Origin: Competibacter_A sp037045535 | GTDB lineage: Bacteria; Pseudomonadota; Gammaproteobacteria; Competibacterales; Competibacteraceae | Length of the DNA: 64,000 nt | Assembly: GCA_037045535.1 (NCBI GenBank) | Contig: JBAOHI010000082.1 | Coordinates: forward strand, 496,001 to 560,000 | Direction of reading: 5' to 3' | Shown: in pieces, positions 1 through 8,054 of the stretch | How positions within the stretch are numbered: position 1 is the first letter of the stretch | How the letters are laid out: every line of letters starts with the position of its first letter | Translations under genes and position numbers: made by a program | Notes under the pieces: model-generated | Databases searched by the model: none | Told to the model about the DNA's origin: nothing | The model's input: the letters and a program-made list of their open reading frames with translations, nothing else

Positions 1-324
1 GATCCGGTGTTGCTGTTCCGTTTCTCCGCCCTGACCTTCAATTCCCATAAAATCCATTACGACCTCAAGTACGCTACCGAGGTGGAAAAATATCCGGGCC
101 TCGTGGTCCATGGACCGTTGCAGGCGCTGCTACTGCTTGAATCGGCGAAGCGGAACAATCCGGGCCGGAAACCGGCGAGCTACAGCTTCCGGGCTATGCG
201 CCCACTATTTGAGTTCGATCAGGTGTACATTTGCGGTCGGCCCAACCTGGACGGTGGCCACGATTTGTATACCGCCAATGGTGACGGCAATATCGCCATG
301 CAGGCGGTCATTTCTTGGAGGTGA
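1..324 (+). CDS. meh: Mesaconyl-C4-CoA hydratase-like protein (MaoC/FAS1-like), C-terminal part
   Basis: The reading frame is open from the first base of the window, so the N-terminal part lies outside; 107 residues remain. The piece carries the hot-dog-fold signature of the FAS1-like dehydratase/MaoC group: FNSHKIHYD, in which the catalytic His and the following substrate-facing residues sit, then PGLVVHGPLQALLLLE. This family includes mesaconyl-C4-CoA hydratase, which hydrates mesaconyl-C4-CoA to citramalyl-CoA, and itaconyl-CoA hydratase. It ends 4 bases before a CoA-ester lyase gene that is followed by a CoA transferase, the three activities needed in a row for the C5 branch of the 3-hydroxypropionate bicycle or for mesaconate/itaconate use. 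Function is inferred from family plus context; the substrate cannot be fixed from this fragment. Confidence 0.75.
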   Translation, partial: DPVLLFRFSALTFNSHKIHYDLKYATEVEKYPGLVVHGPLQALLLLESAKRNNPGRKPASYSFRAMRPLFEFDQVYICGRPNLDGGHDLYTANGDGNIAMQAVISWR

Positions 325-328
325 ATCG

Positions 329-1249
329 ATGAGTGAAAGATTGGAACGTTCGGTGCTATTGGTGCCGGCCTCCAATTGGGGCATGATCCAAAAAACCGCC
401 GCTGCTCGCGCGGATGCAGTCTGTATCGATCTGGAAGACGCTGTGGCGCCCGACGAGAAGGAAGCCAGCCGGGCTAATGTGGCTCTGGCTTATCGGGAGC
501 TCGATTTTGGCAATAAATTGAGGATGTTCCGTATGAATGGGTTGGATACCCATTTTGCCTATCGGGACCTGGTGGAAATCGTGGAAGCGGCTGGCGATCG
601 CATCGATTTGGTCGTCGTTCCGAAAGTGAATCGACCCGAGGATATCTATGTGGTGGAAACCCTGCTCGGGCAGATCGAGAGCTATAAGAAATTTTCCCGC
701 CCTATCGGCATCGAGGCGCTGATCGAAACCGCGCTGGGCTGCCTGAACATTCGGGAGATTGCGGCTTGCTCCGAACGACTGGAAGGCTTTGTGTATGGGC
801 CTGGCGATTATGCCGCCTCAGTGCGGATGCCGATGGAGTCGATCGGGGAATTGGATGAGAATGACCGTGTGTATCCCGGCCATCGCTGGCACCATATCAT
901 GCACTCCATTGTCAGCGCAGCCAAAGCTTATAACAAGCGAGCGGTGGATGGGCCTTTTGCCGGCATCAAGAATCCTGAGGGTTTGATGCAAGCCTGCAAG
1001 ATCGGGCGGGCAATGGGATTCGACGGCAAATGGTGTATTCATCCCAGTCAAATCGAAACGGTCAATCAGACCTTTGTCCCCTCGGAAAAGGAGATCGACT
1101 GGGCACGGACGGTTCTGGACGAATACGAAGCGGCGTTACGGGAGGGTAGGGGGGCCATCAGCGTCAAGGGCAAGATGATTGATGTGGCCTCGCTTCGGAT
1201 GTGCCGGACTATCGTCGAACGAGCCAAATTGGCTGGACTGGTCAACTGA
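329..1249 (+). CDS. mcl: CoA-ester lyase: malyl-CoA/beta-methylmalyl-CoA/citramalyl-CoA lyase (HpcH/CitE family)
   Basis: 306 residues. The start ATG at 329 is chosen over an open extension upstream because a strong GGAGGTG ribosome site lies at 317-323 and the family N-terminus (ERSVLLVPASN) begins here. The TIM-barrel signatures of the HpcH/HpaI-citrate lyase beta group are present: LEDAVAPDEKE near residue 35 (magnesium ligand), VVPKV near 95, LIETALG near 135 and GPGDYAAS near 155. DGKWCIHPSQ near 230 is typical of the malyl-CoA lyase Mcl1 branch. These enzymes cleave malyl-CoA, methylmalyl-CoA or citramalyl-CoA to acetyl-CoA or propionyl-CoA plus glyoxylate or pyruvate. It lies between a mesaconyl-CoA hydratase-like gene and a CoA transferase, with gaps of 4 and 9 bases, so the three are one operon. 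The exact preferred substrate is inference. Confidence 0.8.
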   Translation: MSERLERSVLLVPASNWGMIQKTAAARADAVCIDLEDAVAPDEKEASRANVALAYRELDFGNKLRMFRMNGLDTHFAYRDLVEIVEAAGDRIDLVVVPKVNRPEDIYVVETLLGQIESYKKFSRPIGIEALIETALGCLNIREIAACSERLEGFVYGPGDYAASVRMPMESIGELDENDRVYPGHRWHHIMHSIVSAAKAYNKRAVDGPFAGIKNPEGLMQACKIGRAMGFDGKWCIHPSQIETVNQTFVPSEKEIDWARTVLDEYEAALREGRGAISVKGKMIDVASLRMCRTIVERAKLAGLVN

Positions 1250-1258
1250 GAGATTTCG

Positions 1259-2482
1259 ATGGCGAAAATTTTGGAAGGGTTGCGAGTGGTCGAGGGTACC
1301 GCGTTCGTGGCGGCGCCCCTGGCAGGGATGACACTGGCGCAAATGGGTGCGGAAGTGATTCGTTTCGACCGTATTCGGGGCGGCCTCGATCATCATCGCT
1401 GGCCTGTTACTCACGATAACAAAAGCCTATTTTGGGCGGGCTTGAACAAGGGCAAGCGCTCTATCGCCGTCGATGTCAGCACCCCGCGCGGCCAGGAAAT
1501 CGTAACGCAATTGATCTGCGCGCCGGGGCCCAACGCGGGCATTTTTCTGACCAACCTCCGGGTTCGGGGTTGGATGGACTACGAGCATCTGAAGCAACAC
1601 CGGGAAGATTTGATCATGCTGACCGTGTTGGGCACGCGCGACGGTGGGCCGGCGGTCGATTACACGGTCAATCCCGGCGTGGGTTTTCCGTACGCTACGG
1701 GGCCGGAAGGTTCCAGCGAGCCGGTTTGCCATGTCCTGCCAGCCTGGGATTGCATCACCGGTCAGATGGCGGCGCTCGGCCTGCTGGCGGCGGAACGGCA
1801 TCGCCGGCTGACAGGGCAGGGCCAGTCGGTCGAGATTGCCTTGAAGGATGTGGCGCTGGCCATGCTGGGCAATCTGGGCATCATCGGGGAAGTGATGGTC
1901 AACGATTTCGACCGCCCCAAGTATGGCAACTATCTGTACGGCGCCTACGGCAACGAGTTCGACACTGCCGACGGCCGGAAAGGTGATGCTGGTCGGGCTT
2001 GACCCGGCGGCAGTGGGATGGGCTGTGCGCGGTCACGGGATTGAAGCCAGAATTCGATGCCTTAGGCCAGCGGTTGGGCCTGGATTTGAATCGGGAAGGT
2101 GATCGTTTCAAGGCCCGCGAGGAGATCACCGCGCTGTTGGTCCCCTGGTTTCGGGCGAGAAAGGTGGAGGATTTCGCCAGTCCTTTCGATGACCATGGCG
2201 TGACGTGGTCGGTATTCCGCACCTTCAAGCAGGCGATCCGGGAAGATCCCGACCTTTCGACATGGCACCCCATGTTCAACATGATCGAGCAACCGGGGAT
2301 CGGCGATTATCTGGTTCCCGGTTCCCCGTTTGAATTCAGCGAATTCGAACGTACTCCGCCCGAGCGGGCTGCGGTGCTGGGCGAGCATACCGATGTAATC
2401 CTGTCCGAGATTCTCGGCATGAGCGATCTAGAAATTTCCAAGCTGCACGACGATAAAGTGGTCGCATGGACCCCGACCCTGA
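1259..2482 (+). pseudogene. mct: Class III CoA transferase, mesaconyl-CoA C1-C4 (2-methylfumaryl-CoA) isomerase type, frameshifted
   Basis: The first reading frame (1259-2002) gives the N-terminal part of a CaiB/BaiF CoA transferase, with LRVVEGTAFVAAPLAGM at the start, GLNKGKRSIAVD near residue 65 and PAWDCITGQ carrying the expected catalytic Asp near 165. It runs into a stop. The second part continues in another frame from about 1999. Skipping one G at 1982 and one G at 2001 joins them as GRKVMLVGLTRRQWDGL, a natural family sequence. Skipping one T near 2467 would make the protein end VVAGPRP with a stop at 2480-2482, about 406 residues, close to the usual length; without it the frame runs to 2559 with an unrelated tail. 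In the 3-hydroxypropionate bicycle this enzyme moves CoA within mesaconyl-CoA. A succinyl-CoA:mesaconate transferase is the alternative. Three extra bases mean either a dead gene or sequence errors. Confidence 0.75.
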
Positions 2483-2580
2483 GGCGCTGGAAGATCGGGA
2501 GCTGCCTGCAAGCATTGGATGCCCCGCTCTATCTCCTGTTCGGGGGAACGGGGACGTGATCGTATCGGAAGCTGCGTGGC

Positions 2581-5500
2581 TCAAAGCGGCGCGGTTCGGT
2601 TTGTAGGCAAAACGAACCGCGCTGGGTGTTTGACGCCCCCTATCGATAGCCGGCGGCTGTTCGAATCCGTTCTTGCCACCAAGCACCGAAGCGCGAGCAG
2701 CGTGCCGAGCAAGAGCAGTCCCCACTCGGATAGAGTCGGGACATCTGTGATCGGGGGAGTCACCACCGACGAGACTACGAAGGCGACCGTCGTCCGCTGG
2801 TCGCTCTGCAGGTTGGTGAGGTTGCACTGTGGGTTGTTGCCGGCGAGCAGGCAGGCGCCGTCCCAATAGGCGACCTGGTATCCAGCTTCGGGGGTGGCGA
2901 TGCAGGTAACGTTGCCGCCGATCGGGACGTTGGCAGGCGTGCAGCTCACCGTGCCGTTCCCGCCGGCCACTAGGGCGAAGACGTGGACGGTCCCGGGCGG
3001 GATGGCCGCGAAGCTGACCGTCGAGGTCTGGTTCTTCTGGATCTTGGGCAGGTAGCAATGGGCGTCGCTGCCCGCAAACGCGCAGTCTCCACTCCAAGCT
3101 TGCACCTGGTAGCCGGTCGCCGGGACGGCAGCGCATGCGCTCTGGCCGCCCTTGGCGACCCGGGTGGGGTCGCAGCTCACCGTGCCGTTGCCGCCAGTGA
3201 CGGTGGCGTTGACGGTGTAGGTGTCGGGGTTGGGCGATAGCGGGGTGAAGCTGACCGTCGAAGTCTGGTTGGCCTGAATATTGGTCAGGTTGCACTGGGC
3301 CTGACTGCCGGTCGCGGCGCAGGCGCCGCTCCAGTCCTGCACTTGGTAACTGGCCTCGGGGACGGCGGTGCAGGTGCTGCTGCCGCCGGCGGTGACGGTG
3401 TTGGGCGTGCAACTGACGCTGCCGTAGCCGAGGGCGACGGTGGCGGTGACGCTGTAGCTGTTGGGCGGAATGAGCGCGAAGCTGACCTCGGAACTCTGGT
3501 CGCGCTGGATGTTGCTCAGGGCGCAATGGACGTTTTGGCCGTTGGCGGCGCAATCTCCGGTCCAGGCCGCGACCTGGTAGCCGGGATCGGGCGCGGCGGT
3601 GCAACTACTGCTGTCGCCCTGCGGGACCGGGCTGGGAGCGCAACTGACCGTGCCGTTGCCGCCGCTCACCGTGGCGCTGACGGTGTAGGTCGGGACCGGT
3701 TGGGCGACGAAGCTGACTGTGGAGGTTTTGTCGGCCTGGATGTTGGTCAGGCTGCACTGGGCGGCATTGCCGGCGGTGGCGCAGGCGCCGCTCCAGGCCT
3801 GCACCTGGTAGCCTGTATAAGCGACAGCGATGCAGTTGCTGCTCTCCCCGGCTTTCACGCTATTGGGGTAGCAACCCACAGACCCATTGCCGCCGACGAC
3901 CGTTGCGGTAACGTTGTAGGTGGCCGGCGGGATCAGCTCGAAGCTGACCGTGGAGACTTGGTTGGCCTGGATGTTGGGTAGGGTGCACTGGACATTGCTG
4001 CCGGCGGTGGCACAGGCGCCACCCCAGTTGAGGACTCGGAAACCGGATTTGGCGACGGCGATACAGGTGCTACTCTCACCGGCCTTCACGCTGCTGGGGT
4101 AGCAACCCACGGACCCACCATAGCTGCCCCCGACGACGGTCGCCGTGACGGTGTAGGTGGCCGGCGGGGTCAGTTCGAAGCTGACCGTGGAGACTTGGTC
4201 GGCCTGGATGTTGGGCAGGGTGCATTGGACATTGCTGCCGGCGGTGGCACAGGCGCCACCCCAGCTCTTGACGCGGAAACCGGTAAAGGCGACAGCAATG
4301 CAGGTGCTGCTCTCGCCGGCCTTCACGCTGCTAGGGTAGCAACCTACAGACCCATAGCTGCCGCCGACGACTGTGGCGGTGACGTTGTAGGTGGCCGGCG
4401 GGATCAGCGTAAAGCTGACCGTCGAGAATTTGTCGGCGAAGATATTCGTCAGGCTGCACTGGACATTGCTGCCGGCGGCGGCACAATCGCCCCCCCAAGT
4501 GAGCACCCGGAAACCTGGATCGGGGACGGCGGTGCAGGCGCTGCTGCCGCCTCCCGCGACGCTGGCCGGCGTGCAACTCACCGTGCCACCGTAGCCACCG
4601 CTGACCGTGGCCCCGACGCTGTAGCTGACGGCTTGGTTGGTAAAGGTGCAGGTGACGTTCTCGCTCAACGCGAGGTCGATATTGTTTACGGGGCTGCCGT
4701 CGGAGCAAGTCGCGCTGGTCAGGTTCCAGACCGGTGACAGGAGTTCGGTGACGGAGTAAAAGCCGGGTAACAGGTTGGGAAAGATGAGCTGCGCCGTGCC
4801 GCCTGCCGTGGTCAGTGTGAAGCTGGTCGGCGACAGCCCCGCAGTGTTGAAAGAAAAGCTGCCATCGCCACCGACAGTGTTCTTGATTACTGTCAAGGAG
4901 CCAAGCGGTGCTGCCGATAGCAGATAGTCTTCGACCTCGCCATCGGACGCGATGCCCTGGGCACGTTCGTCGGCGGGTGTGTTAACGTCATCGTTGAGCG
5001 GGAAGGTGGTGAAGCGTAGCCGGGCATAGGCGGTCGCCCCGATGCCGACCCTCACATTGGGCCAAGTCAGCGTCACAGAGGTGACGCTACCATTGCCCGG
5101 TACCGTGGCCGTCTGAATTTCGGCAGGCTCAAACCTGTTATTGCCATCCCAGTCGATCCAGCCATAAAGCGTTGCGGTGCTGCCCGTTGTGTTGGTCACG
5201 GCCACCTGGAGCGAGTAGTTTGCGGTCGAAATGGGCAGTGGCGGAAGGCTGGTGAGTCCGTCCTCGTCGTCGGAGAAGTTGGTGTCGTCGCCGTTGGCGG
5301 CGGTCGTGGGTTGACCGTCGGGTTCCGTGTCGGTGAGTGCGCCTAACCGGATGGCGTCCGAGATATTGTGCCGGGCTCCATTATTGGTACCGGTGGTAGC
5401 GAAGGAGGTGCCGCTTTCGGGTAGATCGCCCCAGTCGCAGGCACGGCCGAAGTTGTCGAAGCGAGAAGTATCGGCGCCTTGCACGCCTTCGACCGAGATG

Positions 5501-6900
5501 GCGATACGCGACAGACTGCTCAATACAGCGGCGAAGTTGGCCGTAGAAGGTGCGGGCGAGTCCGGAGGGGTAGCCGGGCTTTCGTTGGATTCGAAAAGCG
5601 TATGCCAAGCGCTGGCAACCATTGGTACCTTGACCCGGCTCCAGGTGCCTGGGCTGCCCAGTTGGTCGTTGAAGTAGTAGTAGTATTGGCTCCCGTTCGT
5701 GCCCACGATAGCGATATACAGCCGATATTGGTTGTAACCCGTGTCGTTTCGGTAATCGAACTGGAGTTGCTGGCCGTTCAACACGGAGAAATCGGGATCC
5801 GTGAAGGCCGGCGTCCAGACCTCCTGCCATTGACCATCCATGTCGTCGGCTCGCAAATGTCCACCAGGATTACCGCCGGTTGCCTCCCACTGAAAGCGGT
5901 TTGATCCGCTAACGTATGGAGCATTGAAAGGGCCGCTATTGACGCTACGGTTATCAAATGTGGAAGCGGTGCGAAAACTCTGGGCGTTGCTATCGAAAGT
6001 GATCACCCCACAGCCGGTCAGGGCTTCTTTGATTGGATCTGGAGGAATCGGCGTAAAGCTAGCCGTTACGGTGCAATCGGCAGTCACGGGAGATGTAGTG
6101 AAAGTAGTGCCTGACAAGCTTCCACCACAAGTACCACCCACTTGGGCTGTGTAGCCCGGGTTCGGCGTGACTGTAAAACTCGTTGTCGTATTGGGCAGGA
6201 CGACTTGAATCTGGTTGGGTGAGATCGTGCCGTTCGCGCCAGCCGAAGGTGTGACGGCAAAACCGGTCTCGGCTACGGCAAAACCCGCAGACTCTCCCGT
6301 GGTCTGCGAACAGTTTAGCTGCGTTGTGAAATTAATGGTGCTGTACGTGCCAGTCAACCGAACGACGAAACCGTTATTGGATCGGTTTAGAACTGGAGAG
6401 GATGGGATGGTGACAATGCCGCCGTTTAGCGAGGCGTTAACGGTGTTTCCCTCCAATGAAACTATGCCGCTGTTCGTACTGAAGTTATAAACGGTCCCTG
6501 CATCAACATAGTTGAACAGCAGATAAGGATTGGCTACCGAAGTACTGAAGGTGACGGAATGTTGTTGTGCGGTTCCATTGCAGGGGAAGGCAATTGATAT
6601 TCCCTCATCGGGAGAAAGAACCCCGAGGCTAGGCGGTAAAATTTGACCCCAAGTACCAGGAAAAACCCCACCAGCATTTGCATACACCCCAGTCGAGAGA
6701 GTGACATTTATGGCTCCCAATGTCCCATGTGCAGTAGAGTTTGGAATTGGAGAGGATGGCACCCAATCGGTAGAAAAGAGAGCCGCGTTGGCGGTCGGCG
6801 CGAATGCCAATCCAGCATATACACAGAGAGTTGCAAGAATTCGTGCAAAATCCATTAAACGTTTCTTAAGTAACGCCGTCATTATTTGCTTAAGTAGCAT
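2581..6900 (-). CDS. Large exported repeat protein with laminin-B-like and GEVED domains and an IPTL-CTERM sorting tail
   Basis: 1439 residues. The first ATG is supported by a GAGGAGG ribosome site 8 bases upstream. A signal peptide ends near ANAA (about residue 40). Then follow a divergent InlB-type repeat (about 210-285), a laminin-B-like beta domain (about 290-490), a GDLPESG segment leading into a GEVED domain ending at DGEVEDYLLS (about 490-665), a prealbumin-like domain (about 668-760) and eight tandem repeats of about 77 residues, each with four conserved Cys. Near the C-terminus VPTLSEWG, a hydrophobic stretch and an Arg cluster form an IPTL-CTERM anchor, the signal processed by exosortase-type systems. 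It is expected at the cell surface, probably in adhesion or matrix. The annotated end runs about 20 residues past the usual Arg cluster and through a terminator-like hairpin, so a frameshift near 2690 is possible. An IS630 copy separates the gene from its original upstream DNA. Confidence 0.8.
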   Translation of the reverse strand: MLLKQIMTALLKKRLMDFARILATLCVYAGLAFAPTANAALFSTDWVPSSPIPNSTAHGTLGAINVTLSTGVYANAGGVFPGTWGQILPPSLGVLSPDEGISIAFPCNGTAQQHSVTFSTSVANPYLLFNYVDAGTVYNFSTNSGIVSLEGNTVNASLNGGIVTIPSSPVLNRSNNGFVVRLTGTYSTINFTTQLNCSQTTGESAGFAVAETGFAVTPSAGANGTISPNQIQVVLPNTTTSFTVTPNPGYTAQVGGTCGGSLSGTTFTTSPVTADCTVTASFTPIPPDPIKEALTGCGVITFDSNAQSFRTASTFDNRSVNSGPFNAPYVSGSNRFQWEATGGNPGGHLRADDMDGQWQEVWTPAFTDPDFSVLNGQQLQFDYRNDTGYNQYRLYIAIVGTNGSQYYYYFNDQLGSPGTWSRVKVPMVASAWHTLFESNESPATPPDSPAPSTANFAAVLSSLSRIAISVEGVQGADTSRFDNFGRACDWGDLPESGTSFATTGTNNGARHNISDAIRLGALTDTEPDGQPTTAANGDDTNFSDDEDGLTSLPPLPISTANYSLQVAVTNTTGSTATLYGWIDWDGNNRFEPAEIQTATVPGNGSVTSVTLTWPNVRVGIGATAYARLRFTTFPLNDDVNTPADERAQGIASDGEVEDYLLSAAPLGSLTVIKNTVGGDGSFSFNTAGLSPTSFTLTTAGGTAQLIFPNLLPGFYSVTELLSPVWNLTSATCSDGSPVNNIDLALSENVTCTFTNQAVSYSVGATVSGGYGGTVSCTPASVAGGGSSACTAVPDPGFRVLTWGGDCAAAGSNVQCSLTNIFADKFSTVSFTLIPPATYNVTATVVGGSYGSVGCYPSSVKAGESSTCIAVAFTGFRVKSWGGACATAGSNVQCTLPNIQADQVSTVSFELTPPATYTVTATVVGGSYGGSVGCYPSSVKAGESSTCIAVAKSGFRVLNWGGACATAGSNVQCTLPNIQANQVSTVSFELIPPATYNVTATVVGGNGSVGCYPNSVKAGESSNCIAVAYTGYQVQAWSGACATAGNAAQCSLTNIQADKTSTVSFVAQPVPTYTVSATVSGGNGTVSCAPSPVPQGDSSSCTAAPDPGYQVAAWTGDCAANGQNVHCALSNIQRDQSSEVSFALIPPNSYSVTATVALGYGSVSCTPNTVTAGGSSTCTAVPEASYQVQDWSGACAATGSQAQCNLTNIQANQTSTVSFTPLSPNPDTYTVNATVTGGNGTVSCDPTRVAKGGQSACAAVPATGYQVQAWSGDCAFAGSDAHCYLPKIQKNQTSTVSFAAIPPGTVHVFALVAGGNGTVSCTPANVPIGGNVTCIATPEAGYQVAYWDGACLLAGNNPQCNLTNLQSDQRTTVAFVVSSVVTPPITDVPTLSEWGLLLLGTLLALRCLVARTDSNSRRLSIGGVKHPARFVLPTNRTAPL
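2589..2622. terminator. Hairpin at the convergent end of mct and the CTERM gene
   Basis: Arms at 2589-2602 and 2609-2622 pair in 13 of 14 positions around a 6-base loop; the arm begins GCGCGGTTCG. It lies between two convergent genes and probably stops transcription from both sides. The open reading frame of the large minus-strand protein runs straight through it, so its last residues are encoded by the hairpin, which is unusual. Confidence 0.6.
2770..4623 (-). repeat. Eight tandem repeats of about 77 codons inside the CTERM protein gene
   Basis: On the minus strand eight units follow each other from about 4623 down to about 2770. Each unit begins T-Y-x-V-x-A-T-V-x-G-G, has a Cys-x-Pro pair, then W-x-G-x-C and ends N-I-Q-x-[DN]-x-x-S-T-V-S-F. 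Units 2 and 3 are nearly identical in DNA and protein; the outer units are more diverged. The four Cys per unit suggest disulfide-stabilised modules outside the cell. The pattern matches the divergent InlB B-repeat family. Confidence 0.85.
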
Positions 6901-6931
6901 AATATTTCCTCCTCGATCAACTGAGTAAATA

Positions 6932-8007
6932 AGTAATCATTCAAAAGTTATCTTGTATTTTGAGCCGAACTGGTCGAGGATGGTTTGGAGTTCGGATTTG
7001 AGGTGATCGAAGCTGAGATAGGCCCTAGGTGGGAGCCATTCATACTTAATTTTGCGCCAGAGGATTTCGATGAGGTTGAGTTCGGGGCTGTAGGGCGGCA
7101 ACCAGTGCAAGCCGACGCCCTGTCGAAACCAGTCCAGGATGCGGACCTGAAAGGCGTGGCTGGTATGGATGGGAGCGTTATCAAGAACGACCAAGCGGAG
7201 CTTCCTGGCCTGGGCGGTTTGCGCGGCGAAGGCGTCCAAGGCGGCGATGACCGTGGTGGAGGTCACGGTGCCGGTGACGGTCTGAAAATGGCTTTGATTC
7301 GTGGGACTCATAAATCCCAAGACATTCACGCGCGGGCTGGCGACGCTGGGAAGGGCCAGGGTCTTGCCACGCTGCTGCCAGGCATAGGGAATGGCCGGGG
7401 TAAGACTGAAACCGCTTTGGTCGAAATAAAACAACTCGATCACCCCTTGGACATGACCTTGTCGGAGTGTCGTCAAGCGCGCGTGCGCCGTGCGAAAGGT
7501 GGCTTCGTCGCGAGGGCCTTTAACCCGTCGCCGGCACCGTTTCCAACGATAGGCTTTTTTTTGACGATCCGATGCACCGTTTGCCGACTGGCCTGTTTGC
7601 CCGTCGCTTGCGCCAGCTGCGCTTGCGCTTGTTTGAGCTGGCGCGGCTCCGCCTCAAGCCAATCGCACAACCACGCCGCTTCAAGCGGCGTGTAAATCGG
7701 GGGCCGTCCTGAACGCGGCTCATCATACAATCCCCGCAGACCCTCGTCCTCCCACCCGTCCAGCCAGGCGCTGATCGTGTCCACATCTACCTCAAACAGC
7801 GCCGCCAGCGCGATGCGCCGATACCCGCGATGCGCTAAATACACCGCCTGCGCCCGCTGCCGTACCCGGCCATTCGGCCCGTCTTTCCACGCCGCCCGTA
7901 GCGTTTCACACTCCGCCTCGCTCAACGGCCCAATTCGCTTCATCACCGCTGCCCTCTCGCTCTCTATTTAACGCAAAATATTACCCGATTTCTTTTGATG
8001 AGTTACT
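6932..8007 (-). mobile_element. IS630-family insertion sequence, complete
   Basis: The element is about 1076 bp. Its ends are imperfect inverted repeats: the left end begins AGTAATCATTCAAAAG and the right end, read inward, AGTAACTCATCAAAAG. Both are flanked by TA (6930-6931 and 8008-8009), the 2-base target duplication typical of IS630/Tc1-mariner elements. It contains only the transposase gene. The insertion lies 31 bp upstream of the start codon of the large CTERM protein, with the transposase reading towards that gene. Confidence 0.85.
6937..7946 (-). CDS. IS630-family transposase made from two overlapping frames by -1 frameshifting
   Basis: The upstream frame (7946-7473, 157 aa) holds the helix-turn-helix part: RQRAQAVYLAHRGYRRIALAA, a second winged HTH with GRPPIYTP, and RQTVHRIVKKK. 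The downstream frame (7476-6937, 179 aa) holds the DDE catalytic part: FYFDQSGFSL (first Asp), VVLDNAPIHTS (second Asp) and PYSPELNLIE (the Glu). A run of eight A residues (T on the plus strand, 7555-7562) precedes the switch. A -1 shift there gives VKKKAYRWKRCRRRVKGPRDEATF, in which the YRWKRCR segment is standard for the family, and fuses both parts into about 336 aa, the usual length. Slippage on A8 by the ribosome or RNA polymerase is the likely expression mode. Confidence 0.85.
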
Positions 8008-8054
8008 TATCTCCCGGCAGAGCTGGGGGATATTTGCTACCGGCCCTGCCGGCA

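Noticed and set aside
110..328. Longer start for the CoA-ester lyase from 110
   Set aside because: The extension lies over the coding end of the hydratase gene in another frame, has no homology, and a strong ribosome site points to ATG 329.
2770..4623. Regularly spaced repeats that could suggest a CRISPR-like or minisatellite array
   Set aside because: The period is about 231 bp, in frame, with diverged units encoding a protein repeat. There are no short identical repeats with unique spacers and no cas genes.
2983..4737. Long open frames on the plus strand opposite the CTERM protein (for example 3343-3981 and 4195-4737)
   Set aside because: They are antisense shadows of the repeat region, repeat with the same period, lack ribosome sites and encode low-complexity Gly/Ala/Asp text.
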